From Pictodentalium vernedei (lineage: Eukaryota > Mollusca > Scaphopoda > Dentaliida > Dentaliidae), in contig CM062290.1 of NCBI GenBank assembly GCA_031216915.1, forward strand, positions 385,064,718-385,128,717: 64,000 nt of DNA. The letters are read 5' to 3'. Shown piece by piece: positions 30,676 to 40,835 of the stretch. Below the pieces are notes generated by a model, which ran no database searches, was not told the DNA's origin, and saw only the letters and a program-made list of their open reading frames with translations. Each line of letters opens with the position of its first letter. Positions within the stretch are counted from its first letter, which is position 1. Position numbers and translations under genes: made by a program.

Positions 30676-31080
30676 ATTAGACCTCACAAAGTAGATCCTC
30701 TGTTTCTCAGGCCATTTTTTGTAAAATTGCATGCGGGCGGGCGGCTTTTTATTTTATTTTTTATTTTTGAAATTATTTCTTTGCCATTAAAAAGTTCATG
30801 TTCTTGGTTTGTTTTATGTTTTAGGCCCCATAATCTACAGAATAGCATGGGTGGTGCTGTATTACGTCCCTTGAGTGCAAGAAGGCTTTGCAATGCTAAA
30901 GCATTGCAAAGCCTTCTTGCACTTAAGGGACAGTTTTATTAACTAAGGTAAAATATCAGACATAATCCATTCGATTTTGATTTTTTTAAGTTTGGATAGG
31001 TTATAAAAAGAGAGCATGCGGCAGTCAAAAGGACCATGCGGGAGGGCCTGAGAAACAGATTTTTATTTTTTTTAGGCCTT
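30676..31080 (+). mobile_element. C element: long-hairpin MITE
   Basis: TTAGACCTCACAAAGTAGAT, TCTGTTTCTCAGGCC at the left and GGCCTGAGAAACAGAT, TTAGGCCTTA at the right. The central hairpin is GCAAGAAGGCTTTGCAATGC against GCATTGCAAAGCCTTCTTGC. Confidence 0.78.
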
Positions 31081-31180
31081 ATATCCTGTTGCTTATTGAT
31101 TACTTGAATTCTGTGTCACCTACGTCATCAGAGAAGTGATTTTATAAAAAAAATGACGCACTGAAATAATAAACCACAAA

Positions 31181-31416
31181 CCCTTTGAGACCCATCAAAA
31201 TGCACACGATACTTGCAAACAACATTCTTGAATAACTAATTTTTTGCATCAAAAACATAGATTATGACCCCTCATTGGAACAGGCCCATTGAGCTTGTTC
31301 CAATGAGGTGTCAAAAGCTATATTTTTTAGATAATATATTTAAAAATGATGAAACTTGAATGGTGATTTTTTGTGAATTGTGCTATTCAGTTTTGACTGT
31401 TCCATTGGGTAAAGGG
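31181..31416 (+). mobile_element. TH2: TTAA-type hairpin MITE, second arm type
   Basis: The right end is TTGGGTAAAGGG-TTAA; the left end CCCTTTGAGACCC has decayed. The arms read AAAACATAGATTATGACCCC rather than the TH1 arms, while the core TTGGAACAGGCC...CTTGTTCCAA is shared. Confidence 0.75.
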
Positions 31417-31540
31417 TTAATACTGCACTGTTAATGTAATGGATTGTTTTATGTTAAGTGTTTGATGACAATTCTTTTTCACTCTTTCAGCAATTCACAT
31501 ACTGCTCTTTGCCTGCAACAAATTGGTGTATGTAATACCT

Positions 31541-31761
31541 TGTGAGGGCACGGTGGTGCTGTGCACTAAGGTGTACTGCACATTGATGGTGCACTAGTCC
31601 CCAACCAATGCTAACCCTGCTGTGTGGAATTAGTATGTTGGTGAGTCGGACAGCTGCTTGCTGCTGCTCGATGGTTCTCTACAAGTACTCCTGCTTCCTC
31701 CACCCATATAACTGTTTGACACAAGGTGACCCTGGCTGTCAAAAGTGTCATTAAACCCCAA

Positions 31762-31828
<67 letters not shown>
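31541..31828 (+). mobile_element. SINE-A with very long AATA tail
   Basis: The body from GAGGGCACGGTGGTGCTGTG is followed by CATTAAACCCC and an uninterrupted run of about 17 AATA units (31758-31828). A long pure tail suggests either a young insertion or later microsatellite growth. Confidence 0.85.
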
Positions 31829-32126
31829 GTATGCAATATCTTGAAAATCAGAATATCTCATAGTGTAAGACAGTGGTTTAATTGAATTGGATCAATGTTT
31901 CCGATTACAAATATCTGTCCCATTAAATTTGTTGTGAAAACATGTTCTGACAGTGGCAGATAAAAAAAAATCCCCACAACAGAATTTGAGCAGAAAAACT
32001 TTCTGCTTGAAAATACTTTGCATTTCATTTAATAGTAATGTGTAATTGCTTTAACACATAAAGCCTCAGATTAATTTTAGGATAATAACTGCCGTATCTA
32101 CTTGAACGCAACTGCAGATGACTTAA

Positions 32127-32368
32127 CCCTTTACCCAACGCAGACAATATCAAAATTTATTATTTTAGATATAATTTTTTCAAATTTTTCAAAAATTTTC
32201 TACAAAACCATATCATGTGACCCCTCGTTGGAACGAGCTCGATGAGTTCGTTCCAACGAGGGGTCACATGATATGGTTTTGTTGAAATTTTTTGAAAAAA
32301 TAATATTTTTTCAACTGCTGAATTTGCATATTAAGCAGGCGGATGCGGCCGATTCGTTGGGTAAAGGG
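32127..32368 (+). mobile_element. TH1 hairpin MITE, complete
   Basis: CCCTTTACCCAACG and CGTTGGGTAAAGGG lie between TTAA repeats. The hairpin CTCGTTGGAACGAGCTCGAT is nearly perfect. Its right TTAA is part of the 8-bp duplication of the next element, so that element inserted at its edge later. Confidence 0.9.
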
Positions 32369-32376
32369 TTAACAGT

Positions 32377-32949
32377 GTAGGGATTTGCAAATCACATTGT
32401 TTTTTCGAATCGAATCATGCCTCTGATATCGATATTGAATTGAATCTCGAATCAAATCTTAATAGACAAGTTATTTCATATTGCACCAAATGGGAGTAGC
32501 AGAACACCGTGATGACCCTTACAAGACTGGCTGACACCTTAAACACCAATAAATAAATATTCTCTGTAGCACCTTCGCTGAAACAGCTAGGCCTATTATC
32601 CATAGTTTTAGTTTTTGAAGGCTTAACTTGTTGCTATTCACGTTCTTATGAACGTGAATAGTAAGTAACAAGTTAAGCCTTCAAAAACTAAAACTATGGA
32701 TCATATTCTGGTCAAAATTCACTACTAACCTAACAATTAACCATTGTCAATTACTCAATTAAATATGAATTGAACCTACAAGAATGAATTGTCCAATGTC
32801 AATATTATTCAATTTTTGTTGGAAATGTAACAAATTGCAGTTAGTACAAGAGATTTAAAAAAATCGAATTTTGAGTCGGATTCAGGATCGATCTCAAAGC
32901 AGACGAATAGTATTGATAGTGAATCGAATCTCGTATATTCACAGGACCC
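32377..32949. mobile_element. hAT-like element with internal palindrome
   Basis: TTAACAGT occurs at 32369-32376 and 32950-32957 as an 8-bp duplication. Ends are GTAGGGATTTGCAAATC and TATATTCACAGGACCC, with subterminal CGAATCGAATC / GAATCGAATC words. A strong hairpin (about 32594-32705, AAGGCTTAACTTGTTGCTAT...GTTAAGCCTT) sits inside, and a scrap of SINE tail is at 32530-32558. Confidence 0.65.
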
Positions 32950-33288
32950 TTAACAGTCTTTCTACATCATTGTTGGTTGCCTGTACAGGCCACCAACAGT
33001 GATGTAAAAACACTGGCAAGATAAATACAGCCTACTAGTAGAATTATTGAGGAAGAATGGTGTCTTCCCACTAGACCAATTCCCTTTAGACCATTTCCCT
33101 TTAGACCAATTCTCATAGACCAACTACATACTGTTATTGATTAAGGGTTGATTTAGGATAATTAAGAAAACATTTATTTACTGATAAGCACTTTATTTGA
33201 TAAAAAAAAAATATTTATATGCATAACATGCAAAAATATAGATTTATAGCATTTCAGCATAGCTCAGTACATATACATACATTTTACA
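32950..33288. other. No recognisable feature
   Basis: Single-copy sequence with a short tandem of TTCCCTTTAGACCA (about 33078-33112). Confidence 0.4.
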
Positions 33289-33497
33289 AAAAATGAGGTC
33301 CCCAGAGGGTGAATTTGATGATGCTACTCTGCACAGCAGTGTAGCATCACTAAATTTACCCTCTGTGAACCTCAACCTGAATCAAGGTCCCAAACGTACC
33401 CAGAGGATAAACTGGCCCACTGTATGGGATAGCATCAGCAAATTCACCCTCTGGGGACCTCATTCTGCAAATGACAGACTGCTTATTTTCAGGCTTG
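33289..33497 (+). mobile_element. Q element (hAT-like MITE), left end missing
   Basis: Starts inside at GAGGTCCCCAGAGGGTGAAT. The hairpin GCTACTCTGCACAGCAGTGTAGC and right end GCTTATTTTCAGGCTTG are present. Confidence 0.75.
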
Positions 33498-33568
33498 AAT
33501 ATCAATAACATTAAATACATTTATAAATATTTATAAATATATCAAATTATTGATATAGAATTATTATA

Positions 33569-34375
33569 CCCCCTGCAAACAAAGTTTGGGGGGGTATATT
33601 GGAATCACCCTGTCCATCCGTCTGTCCGTCCGTCTGTCCGTCTGTCCATCCTTGTAAGCGCAACTCCTCCTAAACCGTTTGAAGAATTTTCATGAAACTT
33701 TACACAATGGAAGAACTCCATATGCAGATGTGCATGAAGCAATATAATTTCGTTCTGACATTTCCAAGGGGAGATAATCTAACTTATACATTTCAGCCAT
33801 CCTTGTTATAGCAACTCCTCCTAAACCGTTTGAAGAATTTTCATGAAACTTATACCCCCCGCAAACAAAGTTTGGGGGGTATATAGGAATAACCCTGTCC
33901 GTCCATCTGTCCGTCCGCCTGTCCATCCTTGTAAGCGCAACTCCTAAACCGTTTAAAGAATTTTCATGAAACTTTACACAATGGAAGAACTCCATATGCA
34001 GATTTGCATGAAGCAATATAATTCCGTTCTGACATTTCCAAGGGGAGATAATCTAACTTATACATTTCAGCCATCGTTGTAAGCGCAACTACTCCTAAAC
34101 CCTTTGAAGAATTTTCATGAAACTTTACACAATGGAAGAACTCCATATGCAGATGTGCATGAAGCAATATAATTCCATTCTGACATTTCCAAGGGGAGAT
34201 AATCTAACATACATTTCAGCCATCCTTGTAAGCGCAACTCCTCCTAAACCATTTGAAGAATTTTCATGAAACTTTACACAATGTAAGAACTCCATATGCA
34301 GATGTGCATGAAGCAATATAGTTCTGTTCTGACATTTCCAAGGGGAGATAATCTAACTTATACATTTCAGGCGCA
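33569..34375 (+). repeat. Array-type repeat with GTCC leader, ~150 bp units
   Basis: The leader TACCCCCTGCAAACAAAGTT-TGGGGGGGTATA is an inverted repeat, followed by GTCCATCCGTCTGTCCGTCC. It occurs at 33569 and again, TACCCCCCGC, near 33853. Units with AAACCGTTTGAAGAATTTTC and ATATGCAGATGTGCATGAAG recur at about 33682, 33835, 33957, 34107 and 34257. Minus-strand frames of 60-108 codons track the unit. Confidence 0.82.
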
Positions 34376-34398
34376 GGGGGGGGGGGGGGGGGGGGGGG
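34376..34398 (+). repeat. Run of 23 G
   Basis: A pure G homopolymer at the junction of the array and a TH2 element. It could form a G-quadruplex and marks a likely rearrangement or slippage point. Its exact length is uncertain because of sequencing error. Confidence 0.9.
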
Positions 34399-34399
34399 A

Positions 34400-34589
34400 G
34401 TCATAACCTATGCTTTAGAGACAAAAAATTTTTTTCATTTTTTGTCTCTAAAGCATAGGTTATGACCTCTCATTGGAACGAGCTTGTCGAGCTCGTTCCA
34501 ATGAGGGGTCATAACCTATGTTTTTGAGACAAAAAATGAAAAAGAATTTTTTTTTCAAGTGTCGTCTGCTTTTCATTTTAGGTAAAGGG
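34400..34589 (+). mobile_element. TH2 hairpin MITE, left arm duplicated in inverse
   Basis: The right end GGTAAAGGG-TTAA and the core TTGGAACGAGCTTGTCGAGC are present. The left side begins with AGTCATAACCTATGCTTTAG and then its complement, so an arm has been copied in inverse and the left terminus lost. That gives three arm copies in alternating orientation. Confidence 0.7.
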
Positions 34590-34797
34590 TTAAAAAAACA
34601 AAAAACAATGAAGATCCCATTACTGCACACCCATGGCAAAGCGTCTTTGTTTGCGCGTACGGATACATGACCCAATTGTTGATTGCATAATTCACTTGTG
34701 AAGTTATCGTTTATAATCAAACCCAGAAATCTCACTTTGGAAAGTAATACAAATAGGAGCATTTTGTGTGTCTGGAGATCTAAGGAATTTAATTTTA
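34590..34797. other. No recognisable feature
   Basis: Single-copy sequence before the duplicated segment that begins near 34798. Confidence 0.3.
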
Positions 34798-35095
34798 TCC
34801 TTTTAGAAAATTGAGTTCTGAATGTGAAGGTTTTTTAAAGCCTATCTTTTTTTCACTGGTATAGCACAAAGACATTGGTTATTATGATCTTAATGTTGAA
34901 TTCCTTTGCTTCACCCTGTTTGCCGTCCCTATGAATTATCCAGTCAAAAAAGAATTCCATGTGCTAGTTCATATCAATTTGTAGATGGGAATAGGTGAAG
35001 TTTGTGCAAGTTTAAAAAACAAAAAACTTGCTTATCAGGTCCTAATATCATTTATTTTTATTGGGGTTTAAGGACACCCAGGGTTACTTCATGTC
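34798..35095 (+). repeat. Segment duplicated at 37719-38045, including a SINE
   Basis: CTTTTAGAAAATTGAGTTCTGA, TATGATCTTAATGTTGAA, TTGCTTCACCCTGTTTGC, ATATCAATTTGTAGATG and the start of the SINE-A (ATTTTTATTGGGGTTTAAGG) correspond in order to 37719-38045. A unique flank shared together with the same SINE junction implies that the segment was copied after the SINE inserted. Confidence 0.75.
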
Positions 35096-35238
35096 AGACA
35101 ATTTTATGGGTTGGGAATAGGTGAAGTTTGTGCAAGTTTAAAAAACAAAAAACTTGCTTATCAGGTCCTAATATCATTTATTTTTATTGGGGTTTAAGGA
35201 CACCCAGGGTTACTTCATGTCAGACATTTTTATGGGTG
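34987..35238 (+). repeat. 126-bp tandem duplication
   Basis: 34987-35112 (GGGAATAGGTGAAGTTTGTG... to CATGTCAGACAATTTTATGG) is repeated almost without change at 35113-35238. The copy boundary is inside the SINE-A body, so the SINE start appears twice. Confidence 0.92.
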
Positions 35239-35520
35239 GAGGAAGCCAGAATACCTGGAGAGAATCACCGAGTGGTGGCAAGCAGCTGTCAAGACTCCTG
35301 AACAGACTAACTCTGCATTAACAGGGTTAACATGGATTGAAGGCAAGTGCACCATCAGCGTGTAGTATGCTTCAGTACACAGCACCACCATACCCCCATG
35401 TGGGTAATTACGATTAAGTGTCTTGCCCAAGGACACAATGCAGTTTCCACTAGTCAGGATTGAACAGTGGACCTTTTGGTATGAAGTCCAATGTCCTAAC
35501 CACTGAGTCACCATGCTTGC
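35165..35520 (-). mobile_element. SINE-A, near full length, minus strand
   Basis: From TTTATTTTTATTGGGGTTTA to a head CTGAGTCACCATGCTTGC (complement). Both ends are involved in tandem duplications (34987-35238 and 35480-35797). Confidence 0.82.
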
Positions 35521-35797
35521 ACCAGGCCTTAATATAACCATCAAAGCAGATAGTGATGCAGGCTGGACTGCTTGGACTGGTCTGGTCCATGGTCCTGGGC
35601 TGGACCAGACTATGGACTAGACTGCTAACACTGGACTGTATGAAGTCCAATGTCCTAACCACTGAGTCACCATGCTTGCACCAGGCCTTAATATAACCAT
35701 CAAAGCAGATAGTCATGCAGACTGGACTGCTTGGACTGGTCTGGTCCATGGTCCTGGGCTGGACCAGACTATGGACTAGACTGCTAACACTGGACTG
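35480..35797 (+). repeat. 159-bp tandem duplication
   Basis: 35480-35638 and 35639-35797 are almost identical. They start inside the SINE head (ATGAAGTCCAATGTCCTAAC) and end in the TGGACTGG/CTGGTCCA-rich segment. Confidence 0.92.
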
Positions 35798-35978
35798 CCT
35801 TGGACTGGTCCACCCACCCTAGTCCAGTATATTCCAGCCTGGTCCACTTCTTCATACTCCATATACCAATTTGACAGTGTTGCAAGAACGGTGGTAGAAC
35901 TATCATTTTATACACTTGTCATCATCACACTTGTGACCAGGTGTATTTTAAAGTTAGCAAAATCAGAGCAACTATCTA

Positions 35979-36291
35979 CAGTTAAAACTAGAAGTCCTGT
36001 CATGAAATGTGCACAAATAGTACGTTGATCTGCACTTTAATCTACACGGTATGACCATAGTAAGGCTATCAAATTCTGTACATATGGTCTGTGCACAAGC
36101 AATGCTTCAGCCAATGGACCTCCGGGTAGCCCGGAGGTCCATTGTCAGAAACATTGCTGTGTTTGCTATGAGTAACCAGGAGAACCTGCTGTGCTTTGGA
36201 TGCCATTCGATATGGCAATTGCGCGCAATCCCAACGCACAATTAAGCCTAGATAAGCGCACAGTTCATGACAGGACTTCTAGTTTTAACTA
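35979..36291 (+). mobile_element. F element, complete, TA-flanked
   Basis: TA (35977-35978, 36292-36293) brackets CAGTTAAAACTAGAAGTCCT and AGGACTTCTAGTTTTAACTA. Inside is a GC-rich hairpin GGACCTCCGGGTAGCCCGGAGGTCC centred near 36131, and subterminal arms are also complementary (ATTTGTGCAC type). Confidence 0.88.
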
Positions 36292-36419
36292 TAGCAACAT
36301 GGTATCATGTGTTGCCAGGTGATGGGCTGGCACGTCCTTTGTTTCTCTATGAGTTCATAAATACCATATAGGTTACATGCCATTCGCTCTTGGAATGCAA
36401 TGTAGAACTTTAGTATGTT

Positions 36420-37012
36420 AGTACGTACGTCCACAATTTCCTTTGGCACACCTCACAGGTCGCATTTATGATCAGACTACTTTGAAACTTGGTATGCTTG
36501 TTTGGGGTGACCTCTAGCTGGGAGCTATTGATTTTCTTCAATTTCCATCAAAAAATGTTGCCGCAGCCAACATTCTTAGAACTTAGTTTAGTCAGACCAC
36601 AATATTTCCCTTTGGCTCACCCTACAGGGCACAGTTATGATTAGATTGCTTTGAAACCTGGTATGCTTATTTACGGTGACCTCTAGATGGGAGCTATCGA
36701 TTTTCTTCCATTTCCGTCAAAGAATATTGCCACGGCCAACTTTCTTAGAATTTAGTCTAGTCAGACCACAATATTTCCCTTTTGTACACCCTACAGGGCA
36801 CATTTATGATCGGATTGCTTTGAAACCTGGCATGCTTGTTTGGGGAGGCCTCTAGATGGGAGCTATCGATTTTCTTCGGTTTCTGTCAAAAACTGTTGCC
36901 ACTGGCAAAAAAAATGACATTGGTACCAATTATCTTCAATTTTGCCATTTCATTTATAACTTACCAAGTTCAAGTTTGTCAAGTTGAGCTACAGTGTCAT
37001 TAACACTTTCAT
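36420..37012 (+). repeat. Helentron-like array, ~168 bp unit, 3 copies
   Basis: Units start at CACAATTTCC (36431), CACAATATTTCCC (36598) and CACAATATTTCCC (36767), each with ACCTCTAGATGGGAGCTATC and ATTTTCTTC. The right end AAGTTGAGCTACAGTGTCATTAACACTTTCAT is the same terminus as at 9714 and 56031. The left terminus is not preserved. Confidence 0.75.
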
Positions 37013-37464
37013 TTGGATGTGGGAGTTGTTTGTTTTTTTTCATATGTGCAGATAACTAATTTTGAGCACAAAATGATAAGCAGTATTTGTACTTAATATG
37101 AACATCTTTTTAACTGTTGTGAGCTCTGAAAGTAAGTCTGTTCGGAATCTCAGAATTTTGGTTAGCCCTTTCCAATATGTCTCATTGGTGAAGATTTCAG
37201 AAATAATAAGTTTTTAAAAGGATGTAGGTTATTGTAAAATTTTCATTCCATCAAAATACCCGAGTTTGAGGTTCATTTTGAACAATTTTATAATGGATAT
37301 ACACATAAGCTGAATAACTTTTAATCACTTTTGGTCAGACCAAACCACTTTGAACAAGTTCAGGCTGCTGTACCAGACCATTAGGGGATGGACCATACCA
37401 GACTGGGCGGCCTGATCAATGGACCAGACCACCCCTGGTGGTCCAATCCACTCCACATCACTAA

Positions 37465-37718
37465 AGCACAACTTGTTTGCCACAGTAATCAAACACTAAT
37501 CTACTTCTTACTGAGGAATTAAAGGATATTGGTAGTTTAAAATGGGGTCAAAGTTTATTGGAAGGTATGTTTAACCCTTGTAGGCCTAATTCTGACTTTG
37601 ATCACTTTTTACTGCAACTGAATAGGTGCCTCCACAGGCAGTCGTCTCCAGTAAACTTTCAAAATACATTCTAAGTACCTTGGCAGTTGTTTCTAGGCAA
37701 GTTTTGGCTACCACTAAT
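37465..37718. other. No recognisable feature
   Basis: Single-copy sequence before the duplicated segment. Confidence 0.3.
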
Positions 37719-38050
37719 ACCCTTTTAGAGAATTAAGTTCTGAGAATTATGTTTTTTTATAGATTATTTTCTTTTCACTGGCTCAGCATGAAAGACATGG
37801 CTACTATGATCTTAATGTTGAAATCATTTGCTTCCCTCTGCATGCTCTATAGCCTGTACAATCATAAAATAATTTCCCATGCTTGTTGATATCAATTTAT
37901 AGATGTGAAGAGGTAAAGTTTGTTCAGATTCAAAAAATTAAAAAAATTTGCTTACCAGGCCCTGATTCATTTATTTATTGGGGCTTAAGGACACTTTTGA
38001 CAGTCAGGGTCACCTCGTGACAGACAGTTTTATGGGTGGAGGAAGCAAGC
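37719..38050 (+). repeat. Second copy of the 34798 segment with SINE-A start
   Basis: The order and spacing of motifs match 34798-35095. The SINE-A part (minus strand, 37973-38050) stops after GTTTTATGGGTGGAGGAAGC and joins unrelated sequence. Confidence 0.75.
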
Positions 38051-38362
38051 AGGGTATCTGGTGTTTGGTTTTGCATCGCTGTTTGCGAAGCAATATCTCC
38101 CAGTCAGGAACCAATATCTAAAAATGATTTGCAAACTGCAATACAAAGTCTTTCTAAGATTTCTGCCGGTATGACTGTCATACATTCTCTTTAATCGCTA
38201 AGAATGCTATTACGGAACCACCAACGCAGGAACAAATGATTGGGTTATCCCACTAAGGCACAGTGCACTTTCTAAGTCACCATGTCCAGTACTGACTCAA
38301 TCGTTTATTATATCAACGTCATTGGTTTTTCACACTGTAACCCCTCCAGAAACAATTTGCGC
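38051..38362. other. No recognisable feature
   Basis: Single-copy sequence. Nothing beyond short inverted words (TTTGCGAAGCAA). Confidence 0.35.
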
Positions 38363-38470
38363 CATACACATGTGCAGTTGTATTTATTTTGGATTTTCCT
38401 GAACGTGCTCACGTTCAGGAAAATTCAACATTTATACAACAACTGCGCATGTGTACGGTGCAAACTGTGC
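38363..38470. repeat. Long hairpin
   Basis: CACATGTGCAGTTGTATTTA and TTTTCCTGAACGTGC face GCACGTTCAGGAAAATTCAA, TTTATACAACAACTGCGCAT and GTG. The arms are about 50 bp with small bulges, as in an old MITE or a hairpin RNA source. Confidence 0.7.
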
Positions 38471-38877
38471 CCTGAAATGGAACTTCAAAGTTTCAGTCAC
38501 AAATGAGTGACACTCACTGATTTGAGGGAATAAGTAAATCGAGGTAAGCAAACTTACTGTCTTATTAGTTTGTCAGTGATATGAACCCATAAAAAAGAAT
38601 GCATGTTGAACTGTATTATAATGCCATAGTCAATGTTAAGCCCATGAAACTTCCTATAGCAAACTGTTAAAGAAGGGGAAATTGAATTTAGGCACCTAAA
38701 TGTGCACAGCATGGTATTTTGGACAAAAATAAAACAAAATGGGTTGGATAACAATAAACTGAAAATTAACTAATCTTGGTCTAAAACTACGAATCAGTTT
38801 ATACCAATTGCTAATCAATGTTCCTGGAGGGGAGAAAACCATGAATCAAAATTTTGAAAACAAAAGATACCCTGGCC
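38471..38877. other. No recognisable feature
   Basis: AT-rich single-copy sequence. A 66-codon minus frame (38554-38754) has no family I recognise. Confidence 0.35.
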
Positions 38878-38957
38878 AGAGTACTCGGAGAGAACCACCG
38901 AGTAGCATCAAATAATATCAGACTCCTTAATGTACCAACTCTGTACAAGCAGAGTTA

Positions 38958-39382
38958 CAGGCCTGGCATTTTCAGGAGAGCGATTTATTCACTCGCCTTA
39001 AAAAAACTGAGGAGGGTGAAAAATTGCCCTCATAGCCCTTAGAAAATAATGACTACCACAACAGTCTATTCCTAAAATCCACAGGATTTCAGATCTCTGC
39101 TATGTTAGTGGTCTCAGCAATATGGCCACACTGCCACTTGCACACCTCCGGGCCTTACCAAGGCCCGGAGGTGTGGAAGGGCAGTCTAGCCATCTCACAG
39201 AGACTACCTGGTTAGCAGCACCAAATAAAATGTACAAAGCCCACTAGGCAGAATTCATTAATAGAACAATTTAATTTTGCTACGTTTATCTTTTGTAAGC
39301 TTGAGGGGAGCTAATCGCTCCTCTAGGCCATGTGAAGAGAGCGATTTTTAGCCCTCCTACATTTTTAAGAATGCCAGGCCTG
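38958..39382. mobile_element. K6 element inside SINE-A
   Basis: Ends CAGGCCTGGCATT and AATGCCAGGCCTG. GAGTTA and GGGTTT flank it where intact SINEs read GGGTTA, so the 6-bp duplication has mutated. Inside is the hairpin CCTCCGGGCCTTACCAAGGCCCGGAGG (about 39144-39172) and AGCGATT-type subterminal words. Confidence 0.82.
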
Positions 39383-39441
39383 GGGTTTGCATTGGTTGGA
39401 GGCTATTGCACCATCGAAATGAAGTATGCCTTAGTATGCAG

Positions 39442-39912
39442 TAGGGCTGAAACGGTTGGCTCATTTTCACAACCGACTAACCAAGAGCTATAACTGGATA
39501 ATATCCGGTTAACCGTAGCCATTATTTCACAAAATCTGGGATCAAAACTATAGGAATAGGAAAGCAGTATTCTCAGAAACTATTCCGTAGTGTGTATACA
39601 AATGAACGTTGTCGAGTACTCGACAACGTTCATTTGTATACATACTACGGAATAGTTTCTGAGGTTACTCAGAACTCACGGAAATTGCCGATCATTAACA
39701 AAGTCTTGAACGCCAAAGTCAATTATTTCTCAATATATACGAGGTGATTCAAGGTGTAATCTATCCCAAAGGAGAAGCAGCAGATTTACTACGTTTTAAC
39801 CATGGAATGAAGATCACTATCGATATTTCGGATAACCAGTTGACGTTTTGTTTAATCGGTTAGGTAGGTAACTGGTTTCAAACCGGTTATCCGGTTAACC
39901 ATTTCAGTACTA
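39442..39912. mobile_element. hAT-like element with 8-bp TSD, inside SINE-A
   Basis: GTATGCAG flanks both sides (39434-39441, 39913-39920). Ends TAGGGCTGAAACGGTT and AACCATTTCAGTACTA are inverted, with subterminal CCGGTTAACC motifs. The centre is an almost perfect hairpin of about 88 bp (39573-39661, CGAGTACTCG at the tip). TAGGGCTG ends with 8 bp duplicated resemble the element at 51169-51706. Confidence 0.88.
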
Positions 39913-40334
39913 GTATGCAGCACCAACGTGCCCCCACGTGGGCACTTGGGATTAAGTGCATTGTCAAAGGATGCAACACCTTTGCCCCTGGTGGGGATCA
40001 AACTGTGGAACTTTCAGTTTGAAGTCCAATGCCGTAACTGCTGAGCCACTGTGATCCCTTCCATTGTCATTACCCACACAGGAAGAGACTGTGAGGGGTA
40101 CACTGGATCACATGATGCATCCATGTGTCCATCTAGCTCTATAAATCCATCGGTCTGTCCAAAATCATAAACTTGCAATACTTGACCAATAGTTGACAGA
40201 TTGTGATGACATTTAGTACAGAAGAACTTGTCTTGAGATACCACCCTTTTTGCCAGGCAAAAGTGGTCTCTCAAAACAGGTGGTCTCGCATCATAAACAG
40301 GTTCTTTACAGAGTAAAGCAACGAAACTGTGCAA

Positions 40335-40734
40335 CAGGCCTGGCATTCTTACAAATGCAGGGGGTCTAAAAATCGCTCCCCTTGCATAGGCTAGGGGAGC
40401 GATTAGCTCTCGTTAAGTTTACAAAAGCTTAGTGTGACAAAATAAAGTTTTACTATTAATGAATTCTGCCTTGTACATTTTATTTAGTGCTGTTAACAAG
40501 GTTGTCTCTGTGAGACGGCTACACTAGCCCTCTTACACCTCCGGGCCTCGGCAAGGCCCGGGGGTGTGGGAGGGGCAGTGTGGCCGTCTTACAAAGAGCA
40601 CTAACATAGCAGAGATCTGAAAAGATGTGTCAGTATTTTCTAAGGTCAAGAGGGTTAGTTTTCGCCCTCCTTAATTTTTTCAAGGCGAGCAGTGGGCGAG
40701 CGAATAAATCGCTCTCCTGAAAATGCCAGGCCTG
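40335..40734. mobile_element. K6 element, exact 6-bp TSD
   Basis: GTGCAA at 40329-40334 and 40735-40740. Ends CAGGCCTGGCATT and AATGCCAGGCCTG. GGGAGCGATT words and the hairpin CCTCCGGGCCTCGGCAAGGCCCGGGGG (40541-40567) match the copy at 38958. The host sequence has short tandem GTGGTCTCTCAAAACA words on both sides. Confidence 0.9.
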
Positions 40735-40835
40735 GTGCAAGGTCACAGTGGTCTCTCAAAACATTTGGTCTCTCATGACAGTGGTCTCGCAAAACAGGTT
40801 TTTGTATATATCTTCCCTAACATGTACCAAATACA

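Larger units (their letters stand above)
35551..37465. mobile_element. Possible large hAT-like element
   Basis: TAGTGATGCAGGCTGGACTG at the left and CCACTCCACATCACTA at the right are short inverted ends. GGTCCA/TGGACC words crowd both subterminal zones (35565-35850 and 37360-37450). AAGCAGA / AAGCACA flank it loosely. It would contain the F element and the array below. The call is tentative. Confidence 0.35.
38878..40059 (-). mobile_element. SINE-A split by two DNA transposons
   Basis: SINE parts are 38878-38957, 39383-39441 and 39913-40059. Joined in order they give a normal minus-strand body and head (AGAGTACTCGGAGAGAACCA ... GGTTGGAGGC ... GTGGGGATCAAACTGTGG ... CTGAGCCACTGTGATCCC). The inserts are K6 (38958-39382) and a hAT-like element (39442-39912). 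Confidence 0.88.

Noticed and set aside
31758-31828. Stand-alone AATA microsatellite
   Set aside because: It is the tail of the SINE-A copy immediately before it.
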